NCBI RefSeq assembly: GCF_021869765.1
Contig: NZ_CP084580.1
Span: 4,030,001-4,094,000 of the forward strand
DNA: 64,000 bases
Direction: 5' to 3'
Origin: Chryseobacterium sp. MEBOG06
GTDB lineage: Bacteria; Bacteroidota; Bacteroidia; Flavobacteriales; Weeksellaceae
Shown: one piece after another, positions 54,578 through 63,663 of the stretch
How positions within the stretch are numbered: the stretch's first letter is position 1
Layout: each line of letters begins with the position of its first letter
Program-made: the position numbers and the translations under genes
Notes under the pieces: generated by a model
The model's input: only the letters and a program-made list of their open reading frames with translations
What the model was told of the DNA's origin: nothing
Databases searched by the model: none

Positions 54578-55036
54578 TTATTCAAAAATATCATTTATTT
54601 TTTCATATTCAAAACCTTTACTCATTAAATACTTTATGGTTTTGGTTTTTTTTTGATATTCTTTCAACCCTGTCTGTCTGGAATAATAATCTTCAAAAAT
54701 TTTTCTGATTGTTTTTTCATAATCTGAGTCATCAATCTCATCAAAACATGAATTCATCAGCCTTTCGGAGATTTGTTTTTGCTTCAGATTCATTTTAATT
54801 TTATTTTTCCCCCAATGCTTGATATAAAATTTACCTCTGATGTAGCTTCGGGTAAACCGTTCTTCATTTAAATAATTTTCCTTCAGCAGATACAGGATGA
54901 TTTCTTCTTTTGCCTCGTTGATAAGCAGAAACTCTCTCATCTTCTGTTCTACTTCTGCATGGCAGCGATCCTGGTAAACACAATAATTGACTACCTTCTG
55001 CCTGATTTCTTCAAAAGTAAAAGATTTCTTTTCCAT
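54578..55036 (-). CDS. recX: RecX-like regulator of RecA
   Basis: The 152-residue helical protein shows FTFEEIRQKVVNYCVYQDRC, LNEERFTRSYIRGKFYIKHW, and a C-terminal KYLMSKGFEYEKINDIF, in line with RecX three-helix repeats. RecX binds RecA filaments and limits their activity. The gene is expressed behind glyA, 56 bases after a hairpin, so it may depend partly on read-through. recA itself is not in the window. Confidence 0.85.
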   Translation of the reverse strand: MEKKSFTFEEIRQKVVNYCVYQDRCHAEVEQKMREFLLINEAKEEIILYLLKENYLNEERFTRSYIRGKFYIKHWGKNKIKMNLKQKQISERLMNSCFDEIDDSDYEKTIRKIFEDYYSRQTGLKEYQKKTKTIKYLMSKGFEYEKINDIFE

Positions 55037-55046
55037 TTGTATAAAA

Positions 55047-55072
55047 AAAGAATGAGCAGGTGCCCATTCTTT
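55047..55072 (-). terminator. Terminator after glyA
   Basis: A 12-bp stem (55047-55058 with 55061-55072) with one G-T pair, followed by seven Ts on the minus strand. It lies 20 bases after the glyA stop. Confidence 0.8.
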
Positions 55073-55092
55073 ATATAATATGGTAATGTCTG

Positions 55093-56358
55093 TTAATAAT
55101 TGAACAGAGCTTTACCTTCCATTAATTCGTTAACATTTTTTCTTACAGATGCGAGAACTTCTTCATTTTTGATATTATCTACCACCTCAGAGATCAGCCC
55201 TGCAATAGTATCCATATCATTTTCTTTAAGTCCTCTTGTTGTAATAGCTGCTGTTCCCAATCTGATACCGGATGTAGTGAATGGTGATTTATCATCAAAA
55301 GGAACCATATTCTTGTTGCAGGTAATATCAGCAAGCACTAATGCTTTTTCTGTTTCTTTACCATTAACACCTTTATTTCTAAGGTCTACCAACATCAGGT
55401 GATTGTCTGTACCTCCGCTTACAATGTCAAAACCTCTGTCGATCATTGCTTTTGATAATGCCTGGGCATTTGCCTTAACCTGTTTTGCATAAGTTTCAAA
55501 CTGGATGTCCAATGCTTCACCGAAAGCGATTGCCTTACCAGCAATTACATGCTCTAATGGTCCACCCTGAATTCCCGGGAATACAGCTCCGTCTAATACC
55601 TGGCTCATCATTTTGATATCACCTTTTGGAGTTTTGTGTCCATATGTATTTTCAAAATCTTTACCCATCATGATCATACCTCCTCTTGGACCTCTCAAAG
55701 TCTTGTGGGTAGTGGTAGTCACAACATGGCAATGTTCAAATGGAGAGTTAAGCAATCCTTTTGCAACTAAACCTGCGGGGTGTGCAATATCTGCCCAAAG
55801 AGTTGCTCCGATCTCGTCAGCAACTTCTCGGAATTTGGCATAATCAAGATCTCTTGAATAGGCAGAAAAGCCTGCGATTAACATTTTCGGTCTTTCTCTC
55901 AAGGCAACTTCTCTCATCTGATCGTAATCTATAAGACCTGTTTCTCTCTCTACTCCGTAAGAAACTACCTGGTATTGAATACCTGAGAAATTTACAGCAG
56001 AACCGTGAGTAAGGTGTCCTCCCATAGAAAGGTCCATCCCCATGATTTTATCTCCTGGCTTCAAAACAGCAAGATAAATGGCAGCATTCGCCTGAGAACC
56101 GGAATGTGGCTGAACGTTAACATAATCTACTCCGAAAAGTTCTTTTGCTCTGTTGATAGCCAATGTTTCAACCTCATCTACTACTTCACATCCTCCGTAA
56201 TATCTTTTTCCGGGATATCCTTCAGCATATTTGTTTGTCAGTACACTTCCCATTGCTTTCATCACGTTTTCAGAAACAAAATTTTCTGATGCGATAAGTT
56301 CTAATCCATGAGACTGTCTTTGTTTTTCCTTTTCAATCAGGTCGAAAATAATATCCAT
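55093..56358 (-). CDS. glyA: Serine hydroxymethyltransferase
   Basis: This PLP enzyme swaps serine and glycine with tetrahydrofolate. The 421-residue protein has [16 protein letters not shown], the PLP lysine in [19 protein letters not shown], and [14 protein letters not shown]. The ATG at 56358 is chosen over a TTG eleven codons upstream, which is part of the -7 box. Confidence 0.95.
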   Translation of the reverse strand: MDIIFDLIEKEKQRQSHGLELIASENFVSENVMKAMGSVLTNKYAEGYPGKRYYGGCEVVDEVETLAINRAKELFGVDYVNVQPHSGSQANAAIYLAVLKPGDKIMGMDLSMGGHLTHGSAVNFSGIQYQVVSYGVERETGLIDYDQMREVALRERPKMLIAGFSAYSRDLDYAKFREVADEIGATLWADIAHPAGLVAKGLLNSPFEHCHVVTTTTHKTLRGPRGGMIMMGKDFENTYGHKTPKGDIKMMSQVLDGAVFPGIQGGPLEHVIAGKAIAFGEALDIQFETYAKQVKANAQALSKAMIDRGFDIVSGGTDNHLMLVDLRNKGVNGKETEKALVLADITCNKNMVPFDDKSPFTTSGIRLGTAAITTRGLKENDMDTIAGLISEVVDNIKNEEVLASVRKNVNELMEGKALFNY

Positions 56359-56388
56359 TTTACTTTTAGTTTTTGAAATTTTCCTCCC

Positions 56389-56396
56389 CAAATGTA
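56389..56396 (-). promoter_or_regulatory. -7 promoter box of glyA
   Basis: The minus strand reads TACATTTG, a match to TAnnTTTG, 30 bases before the glyA ATG. Confidence 0.5.
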
Positions 56397-56507
56397 CGGA
56401 ATTTTCGGTGAGATTATAATATGAAAAAATGATTTTTTAACACAATACGGCGGAAAGATAAAAAGTAAATTCAATAATTTATTAACCTTTTTTCACTAAA
56501 AAGAATT

Positions 56508-57413
56508 TTAAAAGGCTTTGTCTGAAAGCTCTTTATTTACAATAGCTCCTGCAAAATTCCCTTGTGCAACAGCATTAGCTACCGACCTCATCATCGTCAC
56601 ATTATCACCACAGGCAAAAACACCTGAAACTGATGTTTTCTGCATAGCATCTGCTTTAATAAACCCCTGCTCCGTAAGTTCACAACCTAAATTCTCCAAT
56701 GCATTGAAGTTTTGTTCAAAAGGAACTTTAGCATATAGTACTTTCAATGAAACAGAGTTTCCGTTCTTAAAAATTACTTTCTGAATATTGCCATTTTCGT
56801 GTTCAATTCTTTCAATTTCATCTTCGTTAAGATTGATCTTATTCTGATTCAGTTTTTCAATCTGCTCACTGGTTAAAGATGCCTTTCCGTTAGTAAACAA
56901 GGTAAGATTTTTAGTCATGTTAAAGATCAGCTTTGAAAATTCAAAAGCCATCTCTCCATTGGAAAGAATACCTGTCACTTCATTTTTCACTTCATAACCA
57001 TGACAGTAAGGACAGTGCAATACAGAGATTCCCCAACATTCGGCAAATCCGGGAATATCAGGAAATAAATCTTTAATTCCGGAGGCAAGGATTATTTTTT
57101 TTGAGTACAACTTTTCACCGGACAATGTTTCTACCTCAAAATCTGCTGCTTTTTTCACTGCTTTGATAACTGTTCCGTCATAAAACTGAACAGTATCATA
57201 TTTTTCAACATCTTTCTTGGCAAGTTCTCCGATTTCTTTTGGTGTTTTCCCATCATGGGTAATAAAATTATGTGAATATGGAGTCTGCCTGTTACAAGGT
57301 TTTCCGTCATTAATAATTAAAACATTTCTTAAGGATCTCCCCAGGGCCATGCCTGCAGATAATCCTGCATAGCTGCCTCCTATAATGATGACATCAAAGT
57401 TTTTATTTTCCAT
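56508..57413 (-). CDS. Thioredoxin-reductase-like FAD/NAD(P) oxidoreductase (CPYC type)
   Basis: The 301-residue protein has FAD motif DVIIIGGSYAGLSAGMALG, the redox pair in VLHCPYCHGYEVKN, and FACGDNVTMMRSVANAVAQG at the end. The dithiol motif CPYCHGYE is closer to GliT/HlmI-type dithiol oxidases and stand-alone oxidoreductases than to CATC thioredoxin reductases. Substrate is unknown. The ATG at 57413 is used; the longer frame runs through a 7-bp tandem repeat and cannot be coding. Promoter box at 57471-57478. Confidence 0.85.
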   Translation of the reverse strand: MENKNFDVIIIGGSYAGLSAGMALGRSLRNVLIINDGKPCNRQTPYSHNFITHDGKTPKEIGELAKKDVEKYDTVQFYDGTVIKAVKKAADFEVETLSGEKLYSKKIILASGIKDLFPDIPGFAECWGISVLHCPYCHGYEVKNEVTGILSNGEMAFEFSKLIFNMTKNLTLFTNGKASLTSEQIEKLNQNKINLNEDEIERIEHENGNIQKVIFKNGNSVSLKVLYAKVPFEQNFNALENLGCELTEQGFIKADAMQKTSVSGVFACGDNVTMMRSVANAVAQGNFAGAIVNKELSDKAF

Positions 57414-57420
57414 AGTTTTT

Positions 57421-57469
57421 TGATAATTGATAATTGATAATTGATAATTGATAATTGATAATTGATAAT
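57421..57469. repeat. Seven tandem copies of TGATAAT
   Basis: Seven exact head-to-tail 7-base copies fill the space between the -7 box (57471-57478) and the ATG at 57413. They form the leader of the thioredoxin-reductase-like gene. Such runs slip during replication, so copy number may vary. Confidence 0.95.
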
Positions 57470-57470
57470 G

Positions 57471-57478
57471 CAAAGTTA
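57471..57478 (-). promoter_or_regulatory. -7 promoter box upstream of the tandem repeat
   Basis: The minus strand reads TAACTTTG with a TTG 18 bases upstream; that TTG lies inside the hairpin 57484-57520. Confidence 0.55.
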
Positions 57479-57483
57479 AAACA

Positions 57484-57520
57484 AAAATCACTATTGCAAC
57501 TAAATTGCAATAGTGATTTT
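57484..57520 (-). terminator. Hairpin with 16-bp perfect stem, terminator overlapping a promoter
   Basis: 57484-57499 pairs exactly with 57505-57520 around a 5-base loop. On the minus strand the hairpin is followed by TTGTTTT, so it can end the glycosyltransferase transcript (stop at 57549). The second arm also contains the -33 TTG of the next gene's promoter. Confidence 0.75.
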
Positions 57521-57548
57521 CTATTTTGTATTTAAAATTATTTTTATA

Positions 57549-59063
57549 TTATCTGCTTTTAACTTTTATCATTTCATCCTGCAGCCTTTTTCGTATATCT
57601 ATTTTCCCCCCTTCAAAGCTGAAAATTACAGTTCCTTTTTCTCTTGCATACTTGTTGGTGACAAAACCTGCTACCTTAGAATGTTCAAAAAAAGATCCTG
57701 TTTTTTGAAGTTCGTCTTCGGGGCGGTCTTTCACCCTGATAAGGTTTTTATACTTTTTACTTAAATCAAACCAATTGATATAATCTGCATTGAACGAAAC
57801 TGCTTTTATGCCTTTGGTTGAGTAATAGTTGATTGCTCCAGCCTGTCCGTAATTATCACAAAGTACCAGAGTATTTCCCGTTTTTGATAAGCCAGCATAT
57901 TCATGATCTACTTTTTGAGCAAGCTCCTTCCAGCCCAGCATATCAGCAAAGTCCTGGGGTAAGGAATGGTCTTTTCCGTCTTCCCAGCGCAAATCTCCAA
58001 ATTTGGAATACACTTCCGGATGGCTCGCAATAAATTCCGGACTTTTATTGGGAAATGCAACATTATAGATAGGAATAAACAAAATTAACGGATGCAGAAG
58101 GCAAACCGGTTTAAGAAAACGCTTCCATCCACTCTTAAGAAGATACCCAAGATAAACAGAGCCAAAACCTATATAAATAGGATAAAGGCCGATTGCATAG
58201 TAGTTTTTCGCTTTAAAAAAGACAAATAATCCAATCGTTATAACATATCCCCAGAAGAAAAAACTAAATTTTTCAAATGGCTTGTAAAACAACAGGGCAT
58301 AAAAACCAAAAAGAATCACAAAAGTTACGCCTATAAAGAAAAGAAGCTGAGATTTGAAAAAATCAAATCTGCTTACATTGACCAATTGAGTTTCAGCAAG
58401 CTCCTTCATATGGTGGATAACCGGAAAGCCATTGTTATACTGCCAAAGAAGATTGGGTAAAATAATGATAAAAGCTAACAATGCAGCACCATATAAATGA
58501 GGATTGGCAAAAACTTTCCTTTGCTTTGTCATCAAAAGTGCAGGAACGAAACCTAATGCAAGAAATGCAATATTATATTTGCTTAAAATTCCGATCCCAA
58601 AAACAAGTCCGCCCCAGTAAAGCCATTTTATTTTTTCTGTATTTACATATTGTATCAGAATATAAAAAAAGAGGGTCCAAAAAAATATATCCAGCGAATT
58701 GGGCTGAAACAGCATATTTAGGCGAAGTAACGTTGAAAACAGCAGTCCTGAAGAAGCTAGCACAAGCGCAAAGAGACTACCTTTCAGTGCTTCAATAGTC
58801 CTCCAGACGACAACCATTGTTAAGGCTCCGAATAAAGCCGGAAAAAATTTAACCCAAAATTCAGAATTACCCAATACTTTTATCAAAAAGGCAATCCAGG
58901 AACTGACAGGCGGAACAGACAAATACCCCCATGCCAAATGATTCGCCTGATCAAGATGTAAATATTCATCCCGTTGCAATTCATATTCCGGATTGATCAA
59001 CGAATACTGAAGAATAAATTTTGCTACGATAAAAAGAAAAAGTATCAGACGGTCTTTTTTCAT
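57549..59063 (-). CDS. Membrane glycosyltransferase, ArnT/GT39-like
   Basis: The 504-residue protein has about eleven membrane helices and a C-terminal soluble part. N-terminal LINPEYELQRDEYLHLDQAN contains the acidic loop residues of the GT-C family that bind a polyprenyl-phosphate sugar. It would transfer a sugar from undecaprenyl phosphate to a lipid or protein in the periplasm. No ArnC/DnmP-like partner is near. The ATG at 59063 is used. Confidence 0.85.
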   Translation of the reverse strand: MKKDRLILFLFIVAKFILQYSLINPEYELQRDEYLHLDQANHLAWGYLSVPPVSSWIAFLIKVLGNSEFWVKFFPALFGALTMVVVWRTIEALKGSLFALVLASSGLLFSTLLRLNMLFQPNSLDIFFWTLFFYILIQYVNTEKIKWLYWGGLVFGIGILSKYNIAFLALGFVPALLMTKQRKVFANPHLYGAALLAFIIILPNLLWQYNNGFPVIHHMKELAETQLVNVSRFDFFKSQLLFFIGVTFVILFGFYALLFYKPFEKFSFFFWGYVITIGLFVFFKAKNYYAIGLYPIYIGFGSVYLGYLLKSGWKRFLKPVCLLHPLILFIPIYNVAFPNKSPEFIASHPEVYSKFGDLRWEDGKDHSLPQDFADMLGWKELAQKVDHEYAGLSKTGNTLVLCDNYGQAGAINYYSTKGIKAVSFNADYINWFDLSKKYKNLIRVKDRPEDELQKTGSFFEHSKVAGFVTNKYAREKGTVIFSFEGGKIDIRKRLQDEMIKVKSR

Positions 59064-59145
59064 ATTTACTGGTTTTAATTTAAAGATAAGACAGTTCAAA
59101 TTTCATTTTCGTTACATATTTACACTTTATTTTATCAATAAAAAA

Positions 59146-59172
59146 AATCCCAAAGAAAAAATCTTCGGGATT
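59146..59172 (-). terminator. Terminator of the MacAB-like operon
   Basis: AATCCC and the neighbouring arm 59146-59156 pair with 59162-59172 with one mismatch; a run of eight Ts follows on the minus strand. It lies 31 bases after the adaptor stop. Confidence 0.8.
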
Positions 59173-59202
59173 GAACAGTTTAAAATTTATAGGGTCAGTT
59201 TA

Positions 59203-60414
59203 TTATTTTGCTTTTGACTTTTCTTTTAATTCTTCTTTGTCTTTATCAGACGGGTTCCATACTTTCACTTCAGAGTCTTTTGTAATATCAGATCCAGGAA
59301 GAACCTGAACATTAATACCATCACTTGCTCCAAGTTTCAGATATACTTTTTTAAACTTTCCGTCTTTTTGCTTTACTTCTGCATAAGGAACATCTTTTCC
59401 TTGTTTCTTTTCATACTGCACTAAAGACTCGTCCAGCAATAAAGCATTTTTCTGAGAGCTCAAAACAATTTCTCCGTTTGCAGAGAAACCAGCTCTGATA
59501 TATTCATTATTAGGATTGTATACGTTTCCTTCAACCGGGAATTTAATAGTTCCGGCATTATCTTTTCCTTTTGGAGCGATCATCGTCAGCTTCCCAGGGA
59601 AAGTTTTATTTTGTAAAGCACCGATTACAATATTCATGTCCATACCCTGACTTAATTTTCCGGCTTGCGCTTCATCAATTTCTCCTTTAAAAATCAAAGA
59701 GTTTAAATCTGCCACTGAACAAATGGTTGTACCCGCATTAAAGTTATTCGCTTCAATCACCTGACTTCCGGCTTTTACAGGAACTTCCAGTACGGTACCC
59801 GAAGCTTTGGAACGGATCTCGGTGGTAGCTAATCCCTGCCCTTGAAGTTCAGGAGTTGCTCCTGTCTTAGCGATTTGTAATCTTTTCTGAGCAGTATTCA
59901 ATTGCTGCTGAGAATTTTTAAGAGTTTGCTGTTGAGAAAACAGTTGCTGCTGAGAATTCAGGAACTCCTGTTTGGAAGCTACTCCCTGTTTGTACAATTT
60001 ATCTTGCATTTCAAACTGCTTCTGCATATTCCCTACATTCATCTGTGCATTACTGATCTGAATCTGTGCATTTTGAACTTCCTGCTGTGCAGCATTCACT
60101 TCAGAGATACTTGGAACAATTTTTACGGTAGCAATCAGTTGCCCCACTTCTACCTTATCTCCTTCTTTTACTAAGATTTTATCTATGATCCCGGCAATAT
60201 TGGGTTTAATTTCAATTTCTTCTTTGGGAACAATTTTCCCCGTAGCCATTACCTTATCGTCCATATTCTGAACAGTAGGTTTACGGGTAAGAAAAGCCTC
60301 TCCTTCTTTAGAGTTTGATTTGACAAGATAGCTAATCCCTGAGAACAATGCCACTGCAAAGAAAAGCCCCAACACTATATAAATGGCTTTTTTCCAAGTG
60401 AATTTCTTTTTCAT
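59203..60414 (-). CDS. Efflux periplasmic adaptor, MacA/HlyD-like
   Basis: The 403-residue protein has one N-terminal membrane helix (AIYIVLGLFFAVALFSGISY), a biotinyl-lipoyl half motif (IDKILVKEGDKVEVGQLIAT), a long Gln-rich coiled coil (about 115-200), and a beta-barrel domain. It links the inner-membrane permeases encoded upstream to an outer-membrane channel. A charged C-terminal tail ends KEELKEKSKAK. Operon order: ATPase, (broken gene), permease, permease, adaptor. Confidence 0.9.
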   Translation of the reverse strand: MKKKFTWKKAIYIVLGLFFAVALFSGISYLVKSNSKEGEAFLTRKPTVQNMDDKVMATGKIVPKEEIEIKPNIAGIIDKILVKEGDKVEVGQLIATVKIVPSISEVNAAQQEVQNAQIQISNAQMNVGNMQKQFEMQDKLYKQGVASKQEFLNSQQQLFSQQQTLKNSQQQLNTAQKRLQIAKTGATPELQGQGLATTEIRSKASGTVLEVPVKAGSQVIEANNFNAGTTICSVADLNSLIFKGEIDEAQAGKLSQGMDMNIVIGALQNKTFPGKLTMIAPKGKDNAGTIKFPVEGNVYNPNNEYIRAGFSANGEIVLSSQKNALLLDESLVQYEKKQGKDVPYAEVKQKDGKFKKVYLKLGASDGINVQVLPGSDITKDSEVKVWNPSDKDKEELKEKSKAK

Positions 60415-60491
60415 ATGTATAGTTTATTTTTTATTTTTATTCGTGAATCTGCTTATTTACAGATTTGCTTTTTACTTCGTTTGCTACTCTA

Positions 60492-61763
60492 TTATTCTGT
60501 TCTTAACGCTTCAATAGGTCTGATTTTCACCGCTCTTTGAGCAGGGATCATTCCAATAATCAGTCCCAAAATCACCATTACCGCCATCGCTGCAAATACA
60601 TTCCCATAGTTGACCGTCGGATTATAAAAAGGGAATGAATCCTGTCCTTGTGTGACCGCATTTAATATCATCAGCACAAAGATTCCGAACATAAAGCCTA
60701 ATAATCCCGAGGAAAGAGTGATCACAACACTTTCCAGCAAAATCTGATTTCGTACTTCAGCCGGCTTTGCCCCCAATGCTCTTCTGATTCCAATCTCCTT
60801 GGTTCTTTCCTTTACGGTAATCAACAGGATATTGGAAATAGCAATTACACCCGCAAGGATCGTCAATGTTCCTACTATAATGGTTAAGAGCTGCATTCCC
60901 GTAAGGAAGCCTGTAAGTTTTTTAAATTCTTTCCCCAAATTGAAACTACCGAAGGCATTAGTATCTTCAGGTGAAACTTTGTTCTTTGTTTTCAAAACCT
61001 GCTTTACATCTTCTTCTACCGAATTCACATTGGCATTGGGCTTACTTACAATAGCGAACATGTCAATCTGATCTCCCGCATTATACACTTTCGTATAAGT
61101 AGAAAGTGGAATAAAAGCGGTCTGGTCATTTTCAAATCCGCCTCCTTTTTTTACGCGGAATACTCCAATTACATTAAAGAATAATCCTTTTATATTGATC
61201 GACTGTCCGATTGGGTTTTCTTTCTTCTTGGAATCAAAAAAGTTCTTATAAATTTCTTCGCCGATCACCACTACATTTTTATTTCCGGAAACGTCTGCAT
61301 CATTGATATAGCGTCCAAAGATCAGTTTCTTTTCTGAAATTTTATTTCCTACAGAATAGTCTCCTGTAAGTGAATACGTTCCGTTTTTACCATTCCTGGA
61401 CATGGCTTCTCCCGGTGTTCCGGTAAAGCTTCCTCTGGCATTTTGCGGTGATATATAATCTATGGCTGTTACTTTCCTTTTCAGCATTTCCATATCGGAT
61501 AGTTTCAGGTGAACTTCTCTTCCTTTCGGAAATCCTTCATAGGGAATAGAGGTTTTCTGTGCCCACAGGAAGATTGAGTTGGTTGCAAAACCTGAAAATA
61601 GTTTATCAAAACCATTCTCCATCCCTTTGGCTGCTCCAAGAAGGCTTACATACAAAAACATCCCCCATCCTACACCAATCATGGTAAGAAATGTTCGGAG
61701 CTTATTATTCCTCAATGAATAATAGATCTCCTGCCAAGTATCTTTTTTAAATATGATATTCAC
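60492..61763 (-). CDS. MacB-type ABC permease, copy 1
   Basis: The 423-residue protein has the MacB permease layout: N-terminal helix (TFLTMIGVGWGMFLYVSLLG), large periplasmic MacB_PCD domain, and three C-terminal helices. Signature ERTKEIGIRRALGAKPAEV lies before helix three, and the end is RAVKIRPIEALRTE. The ATPase is a separate protein. It is a paralogue of the next gene and probably forms a heterodimer with it. Confidence 0.9.
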   Translation of the reverse strand: MNIIFKKDTWQEIYYSLRNNKLRTFLTMIGVGWGMFLYVSLLGAAKGMENGFDKLFSGFATNSIFLWAQKTSIPYEGFPKGREVHLKLSDMEMLKRKVTAIDYISPQNARGSFTGTPGEAMSRNGKNGTYSLTGDYSVGNKISEKKLIFGRYINDADVSGNKNVVVIGEEIYKNFFDSKKKENPIGQSINIKGLFFNVIGVFRVKKGGGFENDQTAFIPLSTYTKVYNAGDQIDMFAIVSKPNANVNSVEEDVKQVLKTKNKVSPEDTNAFGSFNLGKEFKKLTGFLTGMQLLTIIVGTLTILAGVIAISNILLITVKERTKEIGIRRALGAKPAEVRNQILLESVVITLSSGLLGFMFGIFVLMILNAVTQGQDSFPFYNPTVNYGNVFAAMAVMVILGLIIGMIPAQRAVKIRPIEALRTE

Positions 61764-61846
61764 CTTTTTGAATTATATGTTATAAATTATGAATTCTATC
61801 AATTTGTTTTATCCGACGATGTTTTTCTTCGCCTTTTGCCTATTCC

Positions 61847-63076
61847 TTACTCTGTTCTCAGTGCTTCAATAGGTTTGATTCTTGAAGCTCTGTACGCCGG
61901 AACAAATCCTGCAATTAATCCTGAGAAAATCAGTGCAATGAATGCCATTAAAATAGCTCCCCATCCCACACTTGGATTTTTAATGAAAAACTCTTCAAGA
62001 CTATCGCCAATAAGGCTTAATGTCAAAACCCCTACTCCAACTCCTACAAGTCCTGACACCACTGTAATCACGACACTTTCCTGAACAATCAGGCCTACAA
62101 TTCCACTTGGTTTGGCACCAATAGCTTTTCGTACTCCTATCTCTTTGGTTCTTTCTTTTACGATATACACCATAATGTTACTGATCCCGATAATTCCGGC
62201 CAATAAAGTCCCCAATCCAATAAATCCTACAATCGCTGTAAGTACTGCCATAAAAACGAATGTATCATTCATATTCTTAGCATTGTTCCAGACCCGTACC
62301 CCATTTTCATCATCCGGAGAAACATTTTTTCTTGATTTTAATCTATCTTTTAATTCATCTCCATATTTGATAGCCTGCTCAGGAGTCAGTTTGTCACTGT
62401 AAGAGATATAGGCTATACTTACGGTATCAGAACCTTTTTTCATTTGCTGCAGAGTTGTAATAGGTACTGTAATATGTCTTTCATCCCAATCTCCTCCATC
62501 ATCAGAAAACACGCCTATAACCTTGAACATTGTTCCGTTGATATCAAGCTCCTTTCCTACAGGACTTCCGTTTTTAATCAAATCCCTCTGCACCATCCTT
62601 CCAATTACTGCAACATTTTGCATTCCTGCCAAGTCCCGGGAGGTAATGTATCTGCCATCAATCATCTTTCTGTTTTCAATGATCTGCTCACCTGGTTCCG
62701 CTCCGTGTACCTGATAAATTCCGCTTTCTTTTCCGTACTTCACCATTAAGCTGGCATTATATCTGGGACTTGAAGCACCTACATTCTTCTTATCAGTATT
62801 AATAAGAAAATCATAGTCCTTGTTATTCAACGTAACAGTACGATCGGACTGCAATCCTTTATAAGCTAATGTAGTTTTCCCTGTGGTAATGGAAATCAGG
62901 TTTTTAGCATCTCCTGAAAATCCTTCAGAGAAAGCATTCTGGAGCCCTTTTCCAATTCCAAAAAGTACAATGAAAATAAACAGTCCCAAAGCTACTGTAA
63001 ACCCCGAAAGAACTGTCCGAAGTACATTACTGCGGATCGAACTGAATATTTCCTGCCAACGATCTAGGTCAAACAT
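61847..63076 (-). CDS. MacB-type ABC permease, copy 2
   Basis: The 409-residue protein matches copy 1 in topology: NVLRTVLSGFTVALGLFIFI at the N-terminus, periplasmic domain, ERTKEIGVRKAIGAKPSGI and RIKPIEALRTE at the end. The ATG at 63076 is preferred; an upstream TTG frame adds eleven residues. It lies 84 bases from copy 1, and the ATPase gene lies on its other side beyond a pseudogene. Confidence 0.9.
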   Translation of the reverse strand: MFDLDRWQEIFSSIRSNVLRTVLSGFTVALGLFIFIVLFGIGKGLQNAFSEGFSGDAKNLISITTGKTTLAYKGLQSDRTVTLNNKDYDFLINTDKKNVGASSPRYNASLMVKYGKESGIYQVHGAEPGEQIIENRKMIDGRYITSRDLAGMQNVAVIGRMVQRDLIKNGSPVGKELDINGTMFKVIGVFSDDGGDWDERHITVPITTLQQMKKGSDTVSIAYISYSDKLTPEQAIKYGDELKDRLKSRKNVSPDDENGVRVWNNAKNMNDTFVFMAVLTAIVGFIGLGTLLAGIIGISNIMVYIVKERTKEIGVRKAIGAKPSGIVGLIVQESVVITVVSGLVGVGVGVLTLSLIGDSLEEFFIKNPSVGWGAILMAFIALIFSGLIAGFVPAYRASRIKPIEALRTE

Positions 63077-63280
63077 AGTTTTTATTTTTTTACTTTGTAA
63101 AAAAGTCAATTAGCTGCGCGCTCAATTTTCTTCGAAGTCAATTAACTTTGCTGTCAATGTAGTCTTCACAAGACTTTAATTACGAACCTAATTAATTTTC
63201 ACATTTCTACTCTTTTTTCAGCATTTTACTTAACAATATAAATGCTGTTTTTATTAAGTTTCCAATTTTTCTTAATTCCT

Positions 63281-63577
63281 CTATTTAATATAATTACATT
63301 CTATAATGATATCAAAACAAGAATCCAACTCAACAACCGAACCTCTGGCAATTTCAAAATACCTTTTCCTTTCCAGTTCAGATTTTCTTGAACATCCTTC
63401 AGTAATATTTAATACCACTGAAGTAGAAGCTCTTCGTATCTGGTCAATTATATTAAACTTTTCATGATCAGGAATTTTAGATAAAATCTTCTAACATTCT
63501 ATTCTTAATTCTCTGGCTGATTGATAAACGTCAAGTTTATAATGGTTCAGATTTAAAAACATTTTTATTTTTTTCAT
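63281..63577 (-). pseudogene. Broken four-helix-bundle protein gene (23S rRNA intervening-sequence type)
   Basis: The minus strand from ATG 63577 reads HYKLDVYQSARELRIEC, then a TAG stop (63491-63493), then continues in the same frame KILSKIPDHEKFNIIDQIRR, ASTSVVLNITEGCSRKSEL and ERKRYFEIARGSVVELDSCF to a stop at 63281. This is the four-helix-bundle protein family (TIGR02436 type). The stop replaces the position that is usually Tyr, and the C-terminal helix is short. One base change would restore most of it. Confidence 0.85.
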
Positions 63578-63663
63578 ATTCATTTGTGTGTGGTTTATAA
63601 ATTATTTGTCTTCCTCAATTGTAAAATTCATTTGCGAAGCAAAATTGACCATTCAGTATTCAC

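Noticed and set aside
54520..54708. Plus-strand 62-residue frame over the 3' end of recX
   Set aside because: Phe/Ile/Leu-rich reading of AT-rich antisense DNA; recX on the other strand is well supported.
57421..57469. CRISPR array
   Set aside because: The repeats are 7 bases with no spacers; no cas genes are present. No CRISPR array was seen in the window.
57414..57491. N-terminal extension of the oxidoreductase read through the TGATAAT repeats
   Set aside because: It would translate repeats into a periodic peptide (QLSIINY); the promoter box lies within this stretch and the FAD domain starts at ATG 57413.
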